Positions 1 to 9,056 of a stretch of DNA of 64,000 bases are shown in pieces. Numbering within the stretch: the first letter of the stretch is position 1; every line of letters begins with the position of its first letter. The notes under the pieces are model-generated. The model did no database searches, had not been told where the DNA came from, and was given only the letters and a program-made list of their open reading frames with translations. The translations under genes and the position numbers were made by a program. The stretch comes from Halomonas campaniensis (GTDB taxonomy: Bacteria; Pseudomonadota; Gammaproteobacteria; Pseudomonadales; Halomonadaceae), in contig NZ_JPUA01000034.1 in the NCBI RefSeq assembly GCF_002211105.1, forward strand, positions 836,213 through 900,212, read 5' to 3'.

Positions 1-332
1 TTCAGCTATCCCTTTACACGACCATGGGTTGCCACCTATGTAGCCAGTTAGAAGCACTGGTGGCCGCACTAGCGAATCAAGAGGTGTGGCTGCACCACAT
101 CGAGATTAGTGATGACGACGCCCTGGTTGAGCGCTACGGCGTGCGGATACCGGTGATAGTGGATAGCGAAGGCAATGAGCTGGATTGTGGCTTTGAGCTG
201 GAGCGTTTAAGCGCCTGGTTGCGCGAGCGCGGCTGGCTGGATGAGGCAGCGCTGGCAGCGTTTACAGCACTGCCAGACACCGCGCCGCCTAAAGGCGCCC
301 ATAAGCGTGATGGCCGACGTTTCTTAGGTTAA
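1..332 (+). CDS. glutaredoxin family protein, 5'-truncated by window edge
   Basis: The reading frame is open to the window edge and reads QLSLYTTMGCHLC before continuing. That is the usual beta strand plus CxxC motif (C-H-L-C) of small glutaredoxin-like proteins (DUF836 type), so the true start lies just outside the window. The ATG at 24 sits inside the fold and is not a credible start. A cis-proline-like segment (RIPVIVD, about 35 residues after the CxxC) and a C-terminal helix with SAWLRERGWL agree with the fold. Such proteins are thought to act in thiol-disulfide exchange in the cytoplasm, but the substrate cannot be told from sequence. Confidence 0.75.
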   Translation, partial: QLSLYTTMGCHLCSQLEALVAALANQEVWLHHIEISDDDALVERYGVRIPVIVDSEGNELDCGFELERLSAWLRERGWLDEAALAAFTALPDTAPPKGAHKRDGRRFLG

Positions 333-371
333 TAAATGCATGGTTAATAAGTGCGTGGTTAATAAATGCAT
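327..371. repeat. three tandem copies of a 15-nt unit
   Basis: The unit GGTTAATAARTGCRT occurs three times head to tail (327-341, 342-356, 357-371). The first copy contains the TAA stop of the glutaredoxin-like gene. Copies 1 and 3 are identical and copy 2 differs at two bases. It looks like slippage-generated duplication of the gene end, and no function is evident. Confidence 0.8.
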
Positions 372-388
372 GGCCGGATTCGAGCGGC

Positions 389-670
389 TCATATCGCATC
401 CAGTAGCGATAGCTGGCGCATCGCTTCCTGACCTTCCGGGGTATGGTCGGCCACTTCCAGCACCTTGCGAAAGCCTCGTGAGGACTGGATGGTGGCCTCG
501 TCCTCCAGCCACATATGGGCTTGATCCAGCGTATCGGCTAGCTGATGTTTCAGGCCGCCAAACTGAGTGCCGATTTGGCCCCAGGCGCGACTGAAAATCC
601 AGTCACCAAACATATCCTGGTGAATATGAACCAACACATAGTCATGGTTGGTTTCCCAGCGTACGATCAC
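389..670 (-). CDS. WGR-domain-like small protein
   Basis: A 93-residue protein. Its first half (YVLVHIHQDMFGDWIFSRAWGQIG) has the strand pattern and W-G-x-I-G signature of WGR domains, found in bacterial DNA-associated proteins and PARPs. The second half is a charged helix (about residues 40-85). There is no signal peptide or membrane segment. It is preceded by an AGGAGAG-like ribosome site (about 673-679 on the minus strand) and converges on the glutaredoxin-like gene. The WGR call rests on motif resemblance, and the cellular role is unknown. Confidence 0.6.
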   Translation of the reverse strand: MIVRWETNHDYVLVHIHQDMFGDWIFSRAWGQIGTQFGGLKHQLADTLDQAHMWLEDEATIQSSRGFRKVLEVADHTPEGQEAMRQLSLLDAI

Positions 671-768
671 AACACTCTCCTTACTTAGCCTTTAAAAGAT
701 AGCCTTTAAACACGCCTGCCCATCAAGCCGTCGCGGGCGTATTGTAAAGCTCGGATACCCAAACGCCT

Positions 769-1935
769 ATGAAACTTGTCATCGACGCCAATATCCCCGC
801 TGCCGAGCATTGTTTCGGCCATTTCGGTTCGCTCACCCGCGTGCCTGGGCGGGAGATAAACGCCGCCCACCTGCAGGATGCCGATGCACTCATCGTGCGC
901 TCGATTACCCAGGTCAACAATCAGCTAATTGCCGATAGCGCCGTGCGCTTTATCGGCACCTGCACCATCGGCACCGATCATATTGACCAAACAGCGCTTG
1001 CCCAGCGCGATATCGATTTTGCCAGCGCGCCAGGCTGCAACGCCGAAGCGGTGGTGGATTATGTGCTGAGCAGCCTGCTGACCCTGGCGGAACGCGATGG
1101 CTGGGCACTTAGCGAGCGTACCGTGGGTATTGTGGGGGTGGGCAATGTGGGCAGCCGACTGCAGGCGCGGCTAACCGCCATGGGTGTGGCAACGCTGGCC
1201 TGTGATCCGCCCAAGGCAGCTGTAGAGAGGGCAGAAGAGGGATCTGAGCAAGGGTTTCACTCCTTAGACGCCTTGATCGAGCGCTGTGATGTGCTCTGCC
1301 TGCATACACCGCTTACCCAAGCAGGCCCTCACGCGACTTACCAGCTCCTCAATGCCCAGCGCATCGAGGAGCTGGCACCCGGTTGTGTGCTGCTCAATGC
1401 GGGGCGGGGTGACTGCGTGGATGGTTTAGCGCTACGCAGTCGCCTTGCGAGCAAGGGCGATATCAGTGCCATACTGGATGTGTGGGAGGAGGAGCCCAGT
1501 ATCGACGCAGGATTGCGTGATCTGGTCTCACTAGCCACGCCCCATATCGCCGGGCATAGCTTGGACGGCAAACTACGCGGCACTTGGATGATTCAGCAGG
1601 CGCTGGCCCGTCACTGCGACCAGCCTAGCGAGTTGACGTTTGCTGATATCTGCCCATCACCCGCCCTTGTGTCCCTGCATCTGCAGCACGCACTTCCCCC
1701 GGAAGACGCTCTGCGGCTCTGCATGAGAGCGGCGTATGACGTGCGCCGCGACCACGATGCGCTTCAGCGTCAAACCCAGCACCACGGAATGCGCAAAGGC
1801 TTTGATGATTGCCGTGCCAACTACCCGCTGCGGCGTGAATTCGCCACGCTCAACGTGCAGCTATCAGGGGAAGCGGTAACGCTGGAAGGCGTATTGCGTG
1901 GGGCTGGGTTTGCAGTAACGCTTGCTAGGTTGTGA
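769..1935 (+). CDS. pdxB: erythronate-4-phosphate dehydrogenase
   Basis: PdxB oxidises 4-phosphoerythronate to 2-oxo-3-hydroxy-4-phosphobutanoate with NAD, the second step of the DXP-dependent pyridoxal phosphate pathway. The 388-residue length fits the family. The D-isomer dehydrogenase fold is clear: a Rossmann motif GIVGVGNVGSRL at about residue 120, the catalytic Arg in LLNAGRGDCVDG, the Glu in DVWEEEPSI and the His in ATPHIAGHSLDGK. The last 90 residues form the PdxB-specific dimerisation domain. The lysine in HSLDGK, rather than a generic tail, supports PdxB over other 2-hydroxyacid dehydrogenases. It stands alone, divergent from the WGR-like gene. Confidence 0.95.
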   Translation: MKLVIDANIPAAEHCFGHFGSLTRVPGREINAAHLQDADALIVRSITQVNNQLIADSAVRFIGTCTIGTDHIDQTALAQRDIDFASAPGCNAEAVVDYVLSSLLTLAERDGWALSERTVGIVGVGNVGSRLQARLTAMGVATLACDPPKAAVERAEEGSEQGFHSLDALIERCDVLCLHTPLTQAGPHATYQLLNAQRIEELAPGCVLLNAGRGDCVDGLALRSRLASKGDISAILDVWEEEPSIDAGLRDLVSLATPHIAGHSLDGKLRGTWMIQQALARHCDQPSELTFADICPSPALVSLHLQHALPPEDALRLCMRAAYDVRRDHDALQRQTQHHGMRKGFDDCRANYPLRREFATLNVQLSGEAVTLEGVLRGAGFAVTLARL

Positions 1936-1971
1936 AAAACACGCTGTGAAAAACAGGTAGCGAAAAACAGC

Positions 1972-1993
1972 AAGGCCCGCAGATGCGGGCCTT
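1972..1993. terminator. short GC-rich hairpin between pdxB and htpX
   Basis: AAGGCCCGC and GCGGGCCTT form a 9-bp stem around a 4-nt loop. It sits between two convergent genes, so it may stop transcription from both sides. The T-tracts are short on both strands, so its strength is uncertain. Confidence 0.55.
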
Positions 1994-2017
1994 AAATGTA
2001 TGGAGCTACTGAAAAAC

Positions 2018-2923
2018 TTACTGACGATAAGCGGCTTCTTTCAGCGCGCGGATGCGCTCATCCAGAGGCGGGTGGCTGGCAAATAGCTTTTCCACCAGCG
2101 AACGCGTTTGGCCTTTGGTGATGGCCATGGCGCGCAGCGTATCCGGCATTTGATCGGGCATTTCGGTTTCGGTTTTCAAGCGTGCCAGGGCACTCACCAT
2201 GGCGTTGGTGCCCGCCAACCGCGCACCTGCTTCGTCGGCGCGGTACTCCCGGTAGCGCGAGAACCAGGCGACGATAGCCGAGGCTAAAATGCCGAATACA
2301 ATTTCAGCGACCATGACTACCGCGAAGTAGCCCATAAAGCCCAGTCCGCCTTCGCCATCGCTGCGGCTGCGTAGGAAGTTATCCACTAGGTGCGCCACTA
2401 CCCGGGCAAAGAACATCACAAAGGTGTTCACCACGCCCTGAATTAGCGCCAGGGTGACCATATCGCCGTTAGCGACGTGACCAATTTCGTGAGCCAGAAC
2501 CGCACGCACTTCTTCCGGGCGCATGCGGTTGAGTAGGCCAGCCGAAACGGCCACTAGCGCATCATCCTTGTTCCAACCGGTGGCAAAGGCGTTGGACTGC
2601 TGAGCCGGAAAAATGCCCACTTCCGGAGTTTTGATACCCGCCTCGCGAGAGAGCTCAGCGACCGTGTCCAGCAGCCACTGTTCGGTAGAGTTGGAGGGCG
2701 TTTCGATAATCACCGTGCCGGTGCTGCGCTTGGCCATCCATTTGGAGATAAACAGCGAAACGATGGAACCTGCCATGCCGAAGATAAAGCAGAAGATCAG
2801 CAGGCTGGTGAAGTTGATGCCCTGGCCGCGGAGGTAGCTTTCTACGCCTAGCAGGCGCAAGGTAATACTGGCGACCAGCAAAACCGCTATATTGGTGCCT
2901 AAAAACAGCAGAATTCGCATCAT
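2018..2923 (-). CDS. htpX: membrane zinc protease HtpX
   Basis: HtpX degrades misfolded inner-membrane proteins alongside FtsH. The 301-residue protein has two N-terminal membrane segments (about 4-25 and 38-60), the zinc motif HEIGH at about residue 145 and the third ligand region REYRAD at about 225, followed by another hydrophobic pair between them. Length and motif order match the M48B family. It is monocistronic and converges on pdxB. In E. coli htpX is controlled by CpxR, but no such site was identified here. Confidence 0.95.
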   Translation of the reverse strand: MMRILLFLGTNIAVLLVASITLRLLGVESYLRGQGINFTSLLIFCFIFGMAGSIVSLFISKWMAKRSTGTVIIETPSNSTEQWLLDTVAELSREAGIKTPEVGIFPAQQSNAFATGWNKDDALVAVSAGLLNRMRPEEVRAVLAHEIGHVANGDMVTLALIQGVVNTFVMFFARVVAHLVDNFLRSRSDGEGGLGFMGYFAVVMVAEIVFGILASAIVAWFSRYREYRADEAGARLAGTNAMVSALARLKTETEMPDQMPDTLRAMAITKGQTRSLVEKLFASHPPLDERIRALKEAAYRQ

Positions 2924-3018
2924 AATGCAGGTACTCCCCTAAAGTTTATCGAAGCTTTACTAGATTAATGGCTTAGATACGTGCTGTTCATGGCAGTTTC
3001 AAGTCATGGCTACAAAAG

Positions 3019-4266
3019 CTACTGCCGATAGCGTGACAAGAAATTGGCAAAGCGATCGAGTGCATCACCTAATTGATCTGCCCAGGGCAGCGTTACGATG
3101 CGCACATGATCCGGTTCTGGCCAGTTAAAGGCCGTGCCCTGTACCAGTAAGATCTTTTCCTGCAGCAGCAAATCCAGCACCATCTGCTGGTCGTCTTTGA
3201 TATTGAAAACCTTGGGGTCGAGCCGTGGAAAGGCGTAGAGCGCGCCTTTAGGTTTTACGCAGGAGACGCCGGGGATTGCGTTCAGCTTTTCCACGGTAAT
3301 ATCGCGCTGGGCCAGCAGCCGCCCGCCGGGCAGGATCAGATCATTGATCGACTGATAGCCCCCCAGTGCGGTCTGAATCGCATGCTGGGCAGGCACGTTG
3401 GCACACAGGCGCATGGAGGCGAGCATATTCAGCCCCTGGATATAGTCCTGAGCGTTGAGCTTGGCCAGGGTGCCGGAGATAATCATCCAGCCCGAGCGGA
3501 AACCGGCGCAACGATAGCTTTTGGAGAGGCCGTTCATGGTGATGACCAGTTGGTCATCGTCCGCCAGGGCGCCCGTGGCAGTGTGCTCGACGTCGTCATA
3601 CAGAATCTTGTCGTAGATCTCGTCAGAGAACACCACCAGGTTGTGCTGCTTGGCGATGGCCAACACCTCTTTTACCACGGCGGGGGGGTAGACCGCGCCA
3701 GTGGGGTTGTTGGGGTTAATCAGCACAATGGCGCGAGTGTGGCTGGTGATCTTGGCACGAATATCCGCCATGTCAGGCGTCCAGTCCGCCTGTTCGTCGC
3801 ACAGGTAGTGCACTGCGTGACCACCGGAAAGGTGGGCGGCCGCCGTCCAGAGCGGGTAGTCCGGCGCGGGAATGAGTACTTCATCACCGTCGTTGAGCAG
3901 CGCCTGCATGGCCATCACGATCAGCTCAGAGACGCCGTTGCCGATAAAGATATCTTCTATACCCACGCCGGGAATCTGCTTGCGCTGGCACTCCTGCATG
4001 ATCGCCTTACGGGCAGAGTAGAGGCCTTTGGAGTCGCAGTAGCCCTGGGCGGTGGGCAGATTACGCATCACATCCTGAAGAATCTCTTCCGGCGCCTCAA
4101 AACCAAAGGGCGCAGGGTTACCAATGTTTAGCTTGAGGATTCGCTGACCTTCCTCTTCCAAACGCTTGGCATGGTCGAGTACCGGGCCGCGAATGTCGTA
4201 GCAGACATTGTGCAGTTTATGAGATTTCTTTAACGGGTGTGATTCGTGCGACTGCGGGGTATCCAT
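3019..4266 (-). CDS. alaA: glutamate-pyruvate aminotransferase AlaA
   Basis: A PLP-dependent class I/II aminotransferase that makes alanine from pyruvate and glutamate. Long stretches match what is known of E. coli AlaA: LNIGNPAPFGFEAP, the NLPTAQGYCDSKG segment, IYIGNGVSEL-type motif, INPNNPTGAVY, and the PLP lysine in NGLSKSYR. The C-terminus reads LLVQGTAFNWPEPDHVRIV. I chose the ATG at 4266 (MDTPQSHES) over an upstream TTG five codons earlier; neither has a strong ribosome site. The N-terminus is about ten residues longer than in E. coli. Confidence 0.93.
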   Translation of the reverse strand: MDTPQSHESHPLKKSHKLHNVCYDIRGPVLDHAKRLEEEGQRILKLNIGNPAPFGFEAPEEILQDVMRNLPTAQGYCDSKGLYSARKAIMQECQRKQIPGVGIEDIFIGNGVSELIVMAMQALLNDGDEVLIPAPDYPLWTAAAHLSGGHAVHYLCDEQADWTPDMADIRAKITSHTRAIVLINPNNPTGAVYPPAVVKEVLAIAKQHNLVVFSDEIYDKILYDDVEHTATGALADDDQLVITMNGLSKSYRCAGFRSGWMIISGTLAKLNAQDYIQGLNMLASMRLCANVPAQHAIQTALGGYQSINDLILPGGRLLAQRDITVEKLNAIPGVSCVKPKGALYAFPRLDPKVFNIKDDQQMVLDLLLQEKILLVQGTAFNWPEPDHVRIVTLPWADQLGDALDRFANFLSRYRQ

Positions 4267-4371
4267 GAGGTGTCTGTCCAAAAGTAGCTAGAGGCCCAAA
4301 AGTGTCCAAAAAGCATGAGTGTCTAAAAACTGCGCCCACAAGCCATCGTCGGCTATAGAGCTATTAGGCCA

Positions 4372-5328
4372 TTATGCGTCGGAAAGTGCTTGATTGTCTT
4401 CGTCGTTTTGCACGGGCGGCGGAGGAATGTCTGCCGGGGTTTCAAGCGTTAACCTGCCCAGCTTGCCATCACGCAGTTCGTGAAGCAGCACTTCCGCGCC
4501 GCGGTGCAGATCAACGGCGCCGCCGGGACGCAGACCGCCTCGGCGGGCAGCGATATCTTTTAAGATGGCGTTACCGTCGAAGCCAGCAATAGCGAGAAAG
4601 TCGGGCTTTTTCGGGCCATCTGCATCAATGTCGTGGGGGATCTCTGGAGCGGCGTAGGGCGGCAGCTCTTTGAGCTTATAACGCTCGGTGAGCGCTTTGG
4701 GGTAGCGTTTGGCCAGCTCTGCGCTGGTGACAATCGCCACATCGGCGTACTCGATAGCAGTATCACGAATGGCGCCGGTGGCCGCAAGACGATAGGCGCT
4801 AGCCTGATCTTCAATTTTCGGCCATAGCACTCCAGGCGTATCGGTAAGCGCCACGCGCCCATCGATGCGCACCTTCTGCTGGCGCTTGGTCACCGCGGGC
4901 TCGTTGCCGGTTTTAGCGATTTTTCGCCCGGCCAGGCCGTTAATCAGCGTTGATTTTCCGACATTCGGTATGCCCATCACCATCACGCGTACATCCCGGT
5001 CAGCACGAACGGCTCCGGCCAGCTCATGGCACAGCTTGGGGATTTTCTTGAGTTCGCGGGTGTTGGTAGTGGTCACCGCCAAGGCGCGCATATTCTCTTG
5101 GGCATCGAAATAAGCCACCCATTCGGCCGTTCGCTCTGGGTCGGCGAGGTCGGCGCGGGAAAGAATTTTCAGCACCGGCTTGTGGCGGGTTAGCTCGGCC
5201 AGCATCGGATTGGCGCTGGAGTAGGGCAGCCGCGCATCGAGTACCTCAATGACGACATCAATTTCAGGCAGCACCTCCTTGATCTGGCGGCGGGCCTTGT
5301 TCATATGTCCGGGGAACCAGCCGAGCAT
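4372..5328 (-). CDS. YlqF/RbgA-type ribosome biogenesis GTPase
   Basis: A circularly permuted GTPase: the G4-like motif (SRAD, in ILSRADLADPER) comes first, followed by G5-like TTNT, then the P-loop GIPNVGKST and the DTPG motif. This order and the opening GWFPGHMNKARRQI define the YlqF/RbgA family, which assists 50S subunit maturation. I place the start at 5328 (MLGWFPGHM), preceded by AGGAGA at proper spacing, rather than the longer frame beginning at 5361. That gives 318 residues. The C-terminal domain (about 230-300) is the family's RNA-binding part, and the tail is acidic and proline-rich. Confidence 0.9.
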   Translation of the reverse strand: MLGWFPGHMNKARRQIKEVLPEIDVVIEVLDARLPYSSANPMLAELTRHKPVLKILSRADLADPERTAEWVAYFDAQENMRALAVTTTNTRELKKIPKLCHELAGAVRADRDVRVMVMGIPNVGKSTLINGLAGRKIAKTGNEPAVTKRQQKVRIDGRVALTDTPGVLWPKIEDQASAYRLAATGAIRDTAIEYADVAIVTSAELAKRYPKALTERYKLKELPPYAAPEIPHDIDADGPKKPDFLAIAGFDGNAILKDIAARRGGLRPGGAVDLHRGAEVLLHELRDGKLGRLTLETPADIPPPPVQNDEDNQALSDA

Positions 5329-5433
5329 GGGTTTCTCCTGCAAGTACAAAAATAACGGCACAAAAAAAGCGGGCGTCCATTCTAGCAGATGGCGCCCGCC
5401 TTGCTGGGTTTCCTTGAGAGGATTTATCAGCGA

Positions 5434-5832
5434 TTACTCGTCGGGGTGAAATTCCAGTGAGACTGAGTTGATGCAGTAGCGTAACCCGGTAGTCTCCGGC
5501 GGCCCATCGGGAAATACGTGGCCCAGGTGAGCATCGCAGTGGGAACAAACTACCTCCGTGCGCTGCATGCCGTGAGTAGTATCCGTATGCTCCTCAACGC
5601 AGCGGCTGCCCAGCGGCCGATCAAAGCTTGGCCAGCCGCAGCCAGCATCGAATTTATGCTCGTTCTCAAACAGTGGCGCGTGGCAGCAGACGCAGTGGTA
5701 AATGCCCTGGGCGTCGCTGACCTGATAATCACCGGTGAACGGGCGCTCGGTGCCTTTCTCACGCGCTACGCGGTACTGCTCGGGGGTTAGCTGCTGTTGC
5801 CACTCGTCAGGGGATTTTTCTATTTTCGCCAT
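5434..5832 (-). CDS. msrB: peptide-methionine (R)-S-oxide reductase
   Basis: MsrB repairs the R form of methionine sulfoxide in oxidised proteins. The zinc-binding CxxC pairs are visible ([10 protein letters not shown] and [12 protein letters not shown]), with the family segments [11 protein letters not shown] and the catalytic cysteine in [11 protein letters not shown] near the C-terminus. The start at 5832 ([11 protein letters not shown]) is preceded by GAGAGGAA at good spacing; an earlier in-frame ATG at 5880 would add 16 residues unlike the family. This gives 132 residues, typical for a free-standing MsrB. Confidence 0.94.
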   Translation of the reverse strand: MAKIEKSPDEWQQQLTPEQYRVAREKGTERPFTGDYQVSDAQGIYHCVCCHAPLFENEHKFDAGCGWPSFDRPLGSRCVEEHTDTTHGMQRTEVVCSHCDAHLGHVFPDGPPETTGLRYCINSVSLEFHPDE

Positions 5833-5960
5833 GCTCTGTTCCTCTCCCTTATACATTGCTCTATACATCGCTGAGACCAAGCGTTGTTTGGGCTCACTAG
5901 CCTAGTGACACCACTTGGTCATCATGAGTTTCAGCATGGGCGATTATACATCGCTGTGCC

Positions 5961-6049
5961 AGGACAGGTTTCCGCGAGGGCGCTGTGAACCCATCCGTGG
6001 GCGCTACTTGCGACATCCCTGTCGCAAGACCCTCGCTTCAACCTGTCCT
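5961..6049. repeat. nested palindromic intergenic element
   Basis: Outer arms AGGACAGGTT (5961-5970) and AACCTGTCCT (6040-6049) are exact inverted copies. Just inside, GCGAGGG (5974-5980) pairs with CCCTCGC (6030-6036). In the centre TTGCGACA and TGTCGCAA (6008-6027) form a perfect hairpin with a 4-nt loop. Two copies of GGGCGCT lie between. The nested layout is typical of dispersed structured repeats (REP or MITE-like). Only one copy is in this window, so the repeat character is inferred. Confidence 0.65.
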
Positions 6050-6097
6050 AGCACCCCACTATCAAGGGTTTTATAAGCCTTTATATTTAATCTAATT

Positions 6098-7684
6098 CTA
6101 TACGCTAGCCGCACCGCCGTTACTGCGAGGATCGTGGGCGCTCTCTATCAGCCCATCCGGGTGATGCACAATACCGCCCGCATGGCCCATGGTGTCACTG
6201 AACGCCTCGGGCAGCACTTCCACATCGTGGCCTGCTGTGGCCAGGGCTGCCACCAAGGTGTCATCAAAACGGTTCTCAAGTTTTAGGTTAGTGCTGGTTT
6301 CGCCCCAGGTACGCCCCAACAACCAGCGGGGCGCCGTAATCGCCTGCTGCAGCGGCATACCGTGCAGTGCGTAGCGTGAGAATATCGCCGCCTGGGTTTG
6401 CGGCTGGCCTTCACCGCCCATGGTGCCGTAGACCAGGGTGCGACCATCGTTAAACTTGGCCAGCGCCGGGTTCAGCGTGTGGAAGGGTTTGCGCCCAGGG
6501 GCTAAGCCGCGCAGGTCTTCAGGATTAAGCGAAAAGCTGATGCCGCGGTTTTGCCACAGTACACCGCTTTCCGGCAGCACTACGCCGCTGCCAAACTCCC
6601 AGTAGATGCTCTGAATAAAACTCACCGCACGCCCTTCGTTATCCACGGTGCCCATCCAGATGGTGTCACCTGGCGCAGGCTCGTGGGGCCAGGGCAGGGC
6701 GCGCTGTGGGTCGATGTGAGTCGCCTCCCGGCCAATATTCTCTTCGCTGAGTAACTCCTGCAGCGGTGTGGGTACGCGGCCGGGGTCAGTGACGTTTTGG
6801 TCGCGCAGGATAAAGGCGCGCTTGGTCGCCTCGATGAGTCCGTGCAGGTGCTCAAAACCGTTGGGTTCGGCGGCTTTTAAGCGCTCGTAAATGCCTAAAA
6901 TCATTAACGAGGCCATGCCCTGGGTGGGGGCGGGCAGGTTATATAGCGTGGCATCCTGCAGGGTTACTTCCAGCGGCGTGACTTGCTGGGCGCGGTAGGC
7001 GTGAAAGTCTGCCAGACGCAGTGGGCTGCCTACCGCCTCTAAGTCCCTCGCCATGCTCGCGGCCAGTTCGCCGCGGTAGAAGTCGTCTAACCCCGCTTCC
7101 GCCAAGCGCTTTAGTGTCGCGGCCAGGCGCGGCTGGCGCAACCGCTCGCCTTCGCGGGGAACCTGGCCGTTAAGCAGTAGGGCTTCAGTAAAGCCGGGGC
7201 TTTGAGACAGGCGCTCAACGTGCTTAGCGGTGAGTGCTTCTTGGCTTTGAGTAACTGAAATACCTGATTCTGCATGCCGAATGGCATCCGCCAGCAGCGT
7301 TGTTAGGGGCAGTGGTTTACCCCAGGCTGACGCTACGTTTAGTGCTTCCTGCCAACCGCCAATAGTACCTGCCATGGTCAGAGCAGCTTTAGGGCCGCGC
7401 TCGGGAATCTGCGCTTCACCCGCATAGAAATCTCTATCGGCGAGCCCAGCCGCTGGGCCGCAGGCGTCAATGGCAATGGGCGCTTTGCCCGGCTCATGAA
7501 TGAGCCAGAAGCCATCGCCACCCAGGGCGTTCATATGCGGGTAGACCACCGCAATGGCGGCCGCCGCAGCGACCATGGCTTCTACCGCATTGCCGCCCTG
7601 TTTAAGCACATCGCGCCCGGCGCTGGCGGCGAGGTGGTGAGGGGCGACACAACTGCCGCCGTAACTGCGTTGGGTGTGGAGCAT
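6098..7684 (-). CDS. gamma-glutamyltransferase family protein (Ntn hydrolase)
   Basis: A 528-residue member of the gamma-glutamyltranspeptidase family. These are made as precursors that cleave themselves before a threonine, which then acts as nucleophile. Here the likely nucleophile is Thr341 in GDTIWMGTVDNEG, aligned with the TTHxSVVD region of classical GGT. The glycine motif YGTMGGEGQPQTQ lies near residue 425 and the N-terminal GGNAVEAMVAAAAA is typical. There is no signal peptide, unlike periplasmic E. coli GGT, so it should act in the cytoplasm. It is the last gene of an operon behind a TRAP transporter, which suggests it hydrolyses an imported gamma-glutamyl or related amide compound. 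The substrate is unknown. Confidence 0.85.
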   Translation of the reverse strand: MLHTQRSYGGSCVAPHHLAASAGRDVLKQGGNAVEAMVAAAAAIAVVYPHMNALGGDGFWLIHEPGKAPIAIDACGPAAGLADRDFYAGEAQIPERGPKAALTMAGTIGGWQEALNVASAWGKPLPLTTLLADAIRHAESGISVTQSQEALTAKHVERLSQSPGFTEALLLNGQVPREGERLRQPRLAATLKRLAEAGLDDFYRGELAASMARDLEAVGSPLRLADFHAYRAQQVTPLEVTLQDATLYNLPAPTQGMASLMILGIYERLKAAEPNGFEHLHGLIEATKRAFILRDQNVTDPGRVPTPLQELLSEENIGREATHIDPQRALPWPHEPAPGDTIWMGTVDNEGRAVSFIQSIYWEFGSGVVLPESGVLWQNRGISFSLNPEDLRGLAPGRKPFHTLNPALAKFNDGRTLVYGTMGGEGQPQTQAAIFSRYALHGMPLQQAITAPRWLLGRTWGETSTNLKLENRFDDTLVAALATAGHDVEVLPEAFSDTMGHAGGIVHHPDGLIESAHDPRSNGGAASV

Positions 7685-7727
7685 GACGAGTATCCTTTGT
7701 TATTAATAAAAATTATCAGGTAGAGGG

Positions 7728-9053
7728 TTACCAGCCAATCGCGTTCGGCAGCCACGTGGCAATACTGGGGAAGATAAAGACCAGTGCCACGGCGATAAAC
7801 TGTAAGCCGATAAACGGTAGCGCGCCTTTATAAATATCCAGCGTCGAGACTTCTTTCGGCGCTACACCCTTGAGGAAAAACAGCGACCAGCCAAAGGGCG
7901 GGGTAAGAAACGAAGTTTGTAGCACGAGCCCCACCAGAATACCCAACCACACCATATCGACGCCCATCTGCACAAAGAAGGGCAAAAACAGCGGTAGGGC
8001 AATATAGCTGATCTCTATCCACTCAAGGAAGAAGCCCAGCACAAACATCAGCAGTAGCATGAATAGCATCGCGCCAAGCTCGCCACCGGGTACCCAGTCG
8101 AACATACGGGCCACCAAGTGCTCGCCCCCCAAGCCACGAAATGCCAAGCCAAATACCTGGGCGCTGATCAAAATAAAGAACACCATGGCCGAGATCACCA
8201 GCGTGGCCTTGGCAACCTCTTTGAGCAGCGCAAAGGTTAACCGCCCTGAGCAGGCTACAAACAGCAGTGCACCTAGCGCCCCCATGGCCGCAGCTTCGGT
8301 GGGAGCGGCGATACCGCCAATAATTGATCCCAGTACGGCAAACACCAAGCCCACAGGAGGACCCACTACGGTGAGCACTTTGCGTACCAGTTGGCGCCGC
8401 TCCATACTCGCACGCTCTTCGGCGGGAATCGGCGGCATCAGGTGTGGATACATTTTGGCGATCACCAGAATGGCAATAATATACACCGCCGCCAGGGTCA
8501 GCCCCGGCACCATGGCCGCTGCGAACATGGTGCCGACCGATTCACCCAAAATTTCCGCGAGCAGAATCAGCACCAGGCTAGGCGGAATAATCTGCCCCAA
8601 GGTGCCGGACGCGCAGATCATCCCGGTGGCCAGGGTTTTAGGGTAGCCGCGGCGTAGCAGCGTCGGTAGCGTGAGCAGGCCAAGGGTGACGATAGTGGCG
8701 CCCACAATGCCCGTGGCGGCGCCTAACAGCACACCCACGAGGATGATCGCCACGCCCATGCCCCCCGAGAGGCCGCCAAACAGGTGGCCGATGACATCGA
8801 TCAACTCCTCGGCAAGCTTCGACTTCTCCAGCATCACCCCCATAAACACAAACAGCGGTATGGCCATAAAGGTGTAATTGGTCACTACGCCGTAAATACG
8901 TGACGGCAGTAGATTAAACAGCATCGGGCCAAAGCCAATGTAGCCAAAGAAAAAGGCGGTAGCGGCGATGCTGATGCCAACCGGGATGCCGACCAGCAGA
9001 AACACGAAAAAAGCCACGATCATGCCGATCGCCAGCCATTCATTGGGAGACAT
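7728..9053 (-). CDS. TRAP transporter large permease, DctM type
   Basis: A 441-residue protein with about twelve hydrophobic segments, including the family signatures GAATGIVGATIVTLGLLTLPTLLRRGYPKTLATGMICASGTLGQIIPP (split over about 110-160) and FLTPPFGWSLFFLKG near residue 390. DctM subunits carry out sodium-driven translocation of carboxylates delivered by the periplasmic binding protein. It starts 3 nt after the stop of the small subunit and lies upstream of the GGT-like gene, so the four genes are probably one transcript. Confidence 0.92.
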   Translation of the reverse strand: MSPNEWLAIGMIVAFFVFLLVGIPVGISIAATAFFFGYIGFGPMLFNLLPSRIYGVVTNYTFMAIPLFVFMGVMLEKSKLAEELIDVIGHLFGGLSGGMGVAIILVGVLLGAATGIVGATIVTLGLLTLPTLLRRGYPKTLATGMICASGTLGQIIPPSLVLILLAEILGESVGTMFAAAMVPGLTLAAVYIIAILVIAKMYPHLMPPIPAEERASMERRQLVRKVLTVVGPPVGLVFAVLGSIIGGIAAPTEAAAMGALGALLFVACSGRLTFALLKEVAKATLVISAMVFFILISAQVFGLAFRGLGGEHLVARMFDWVPGGELGAMLFMLLLMFVLGFFLEWIEISYIALPLFLPFFVQMGVDMVWLGILVGLVLQTSFLTPPFGWSLFFLKGVAPKEVSTLDIYKGALPFIGLQFIAVALVFIFPSIATWLPNAIGW

Positions 9054-9056
9054 GCG

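Noticed and set aside
3382-4131. 249-codon plus-strand frame inside alaA
   Set aside because: It lies entirely antisense to a gene with clear AlaA motifs, has no family features, and is explained by the codon bias of the opposite strand.
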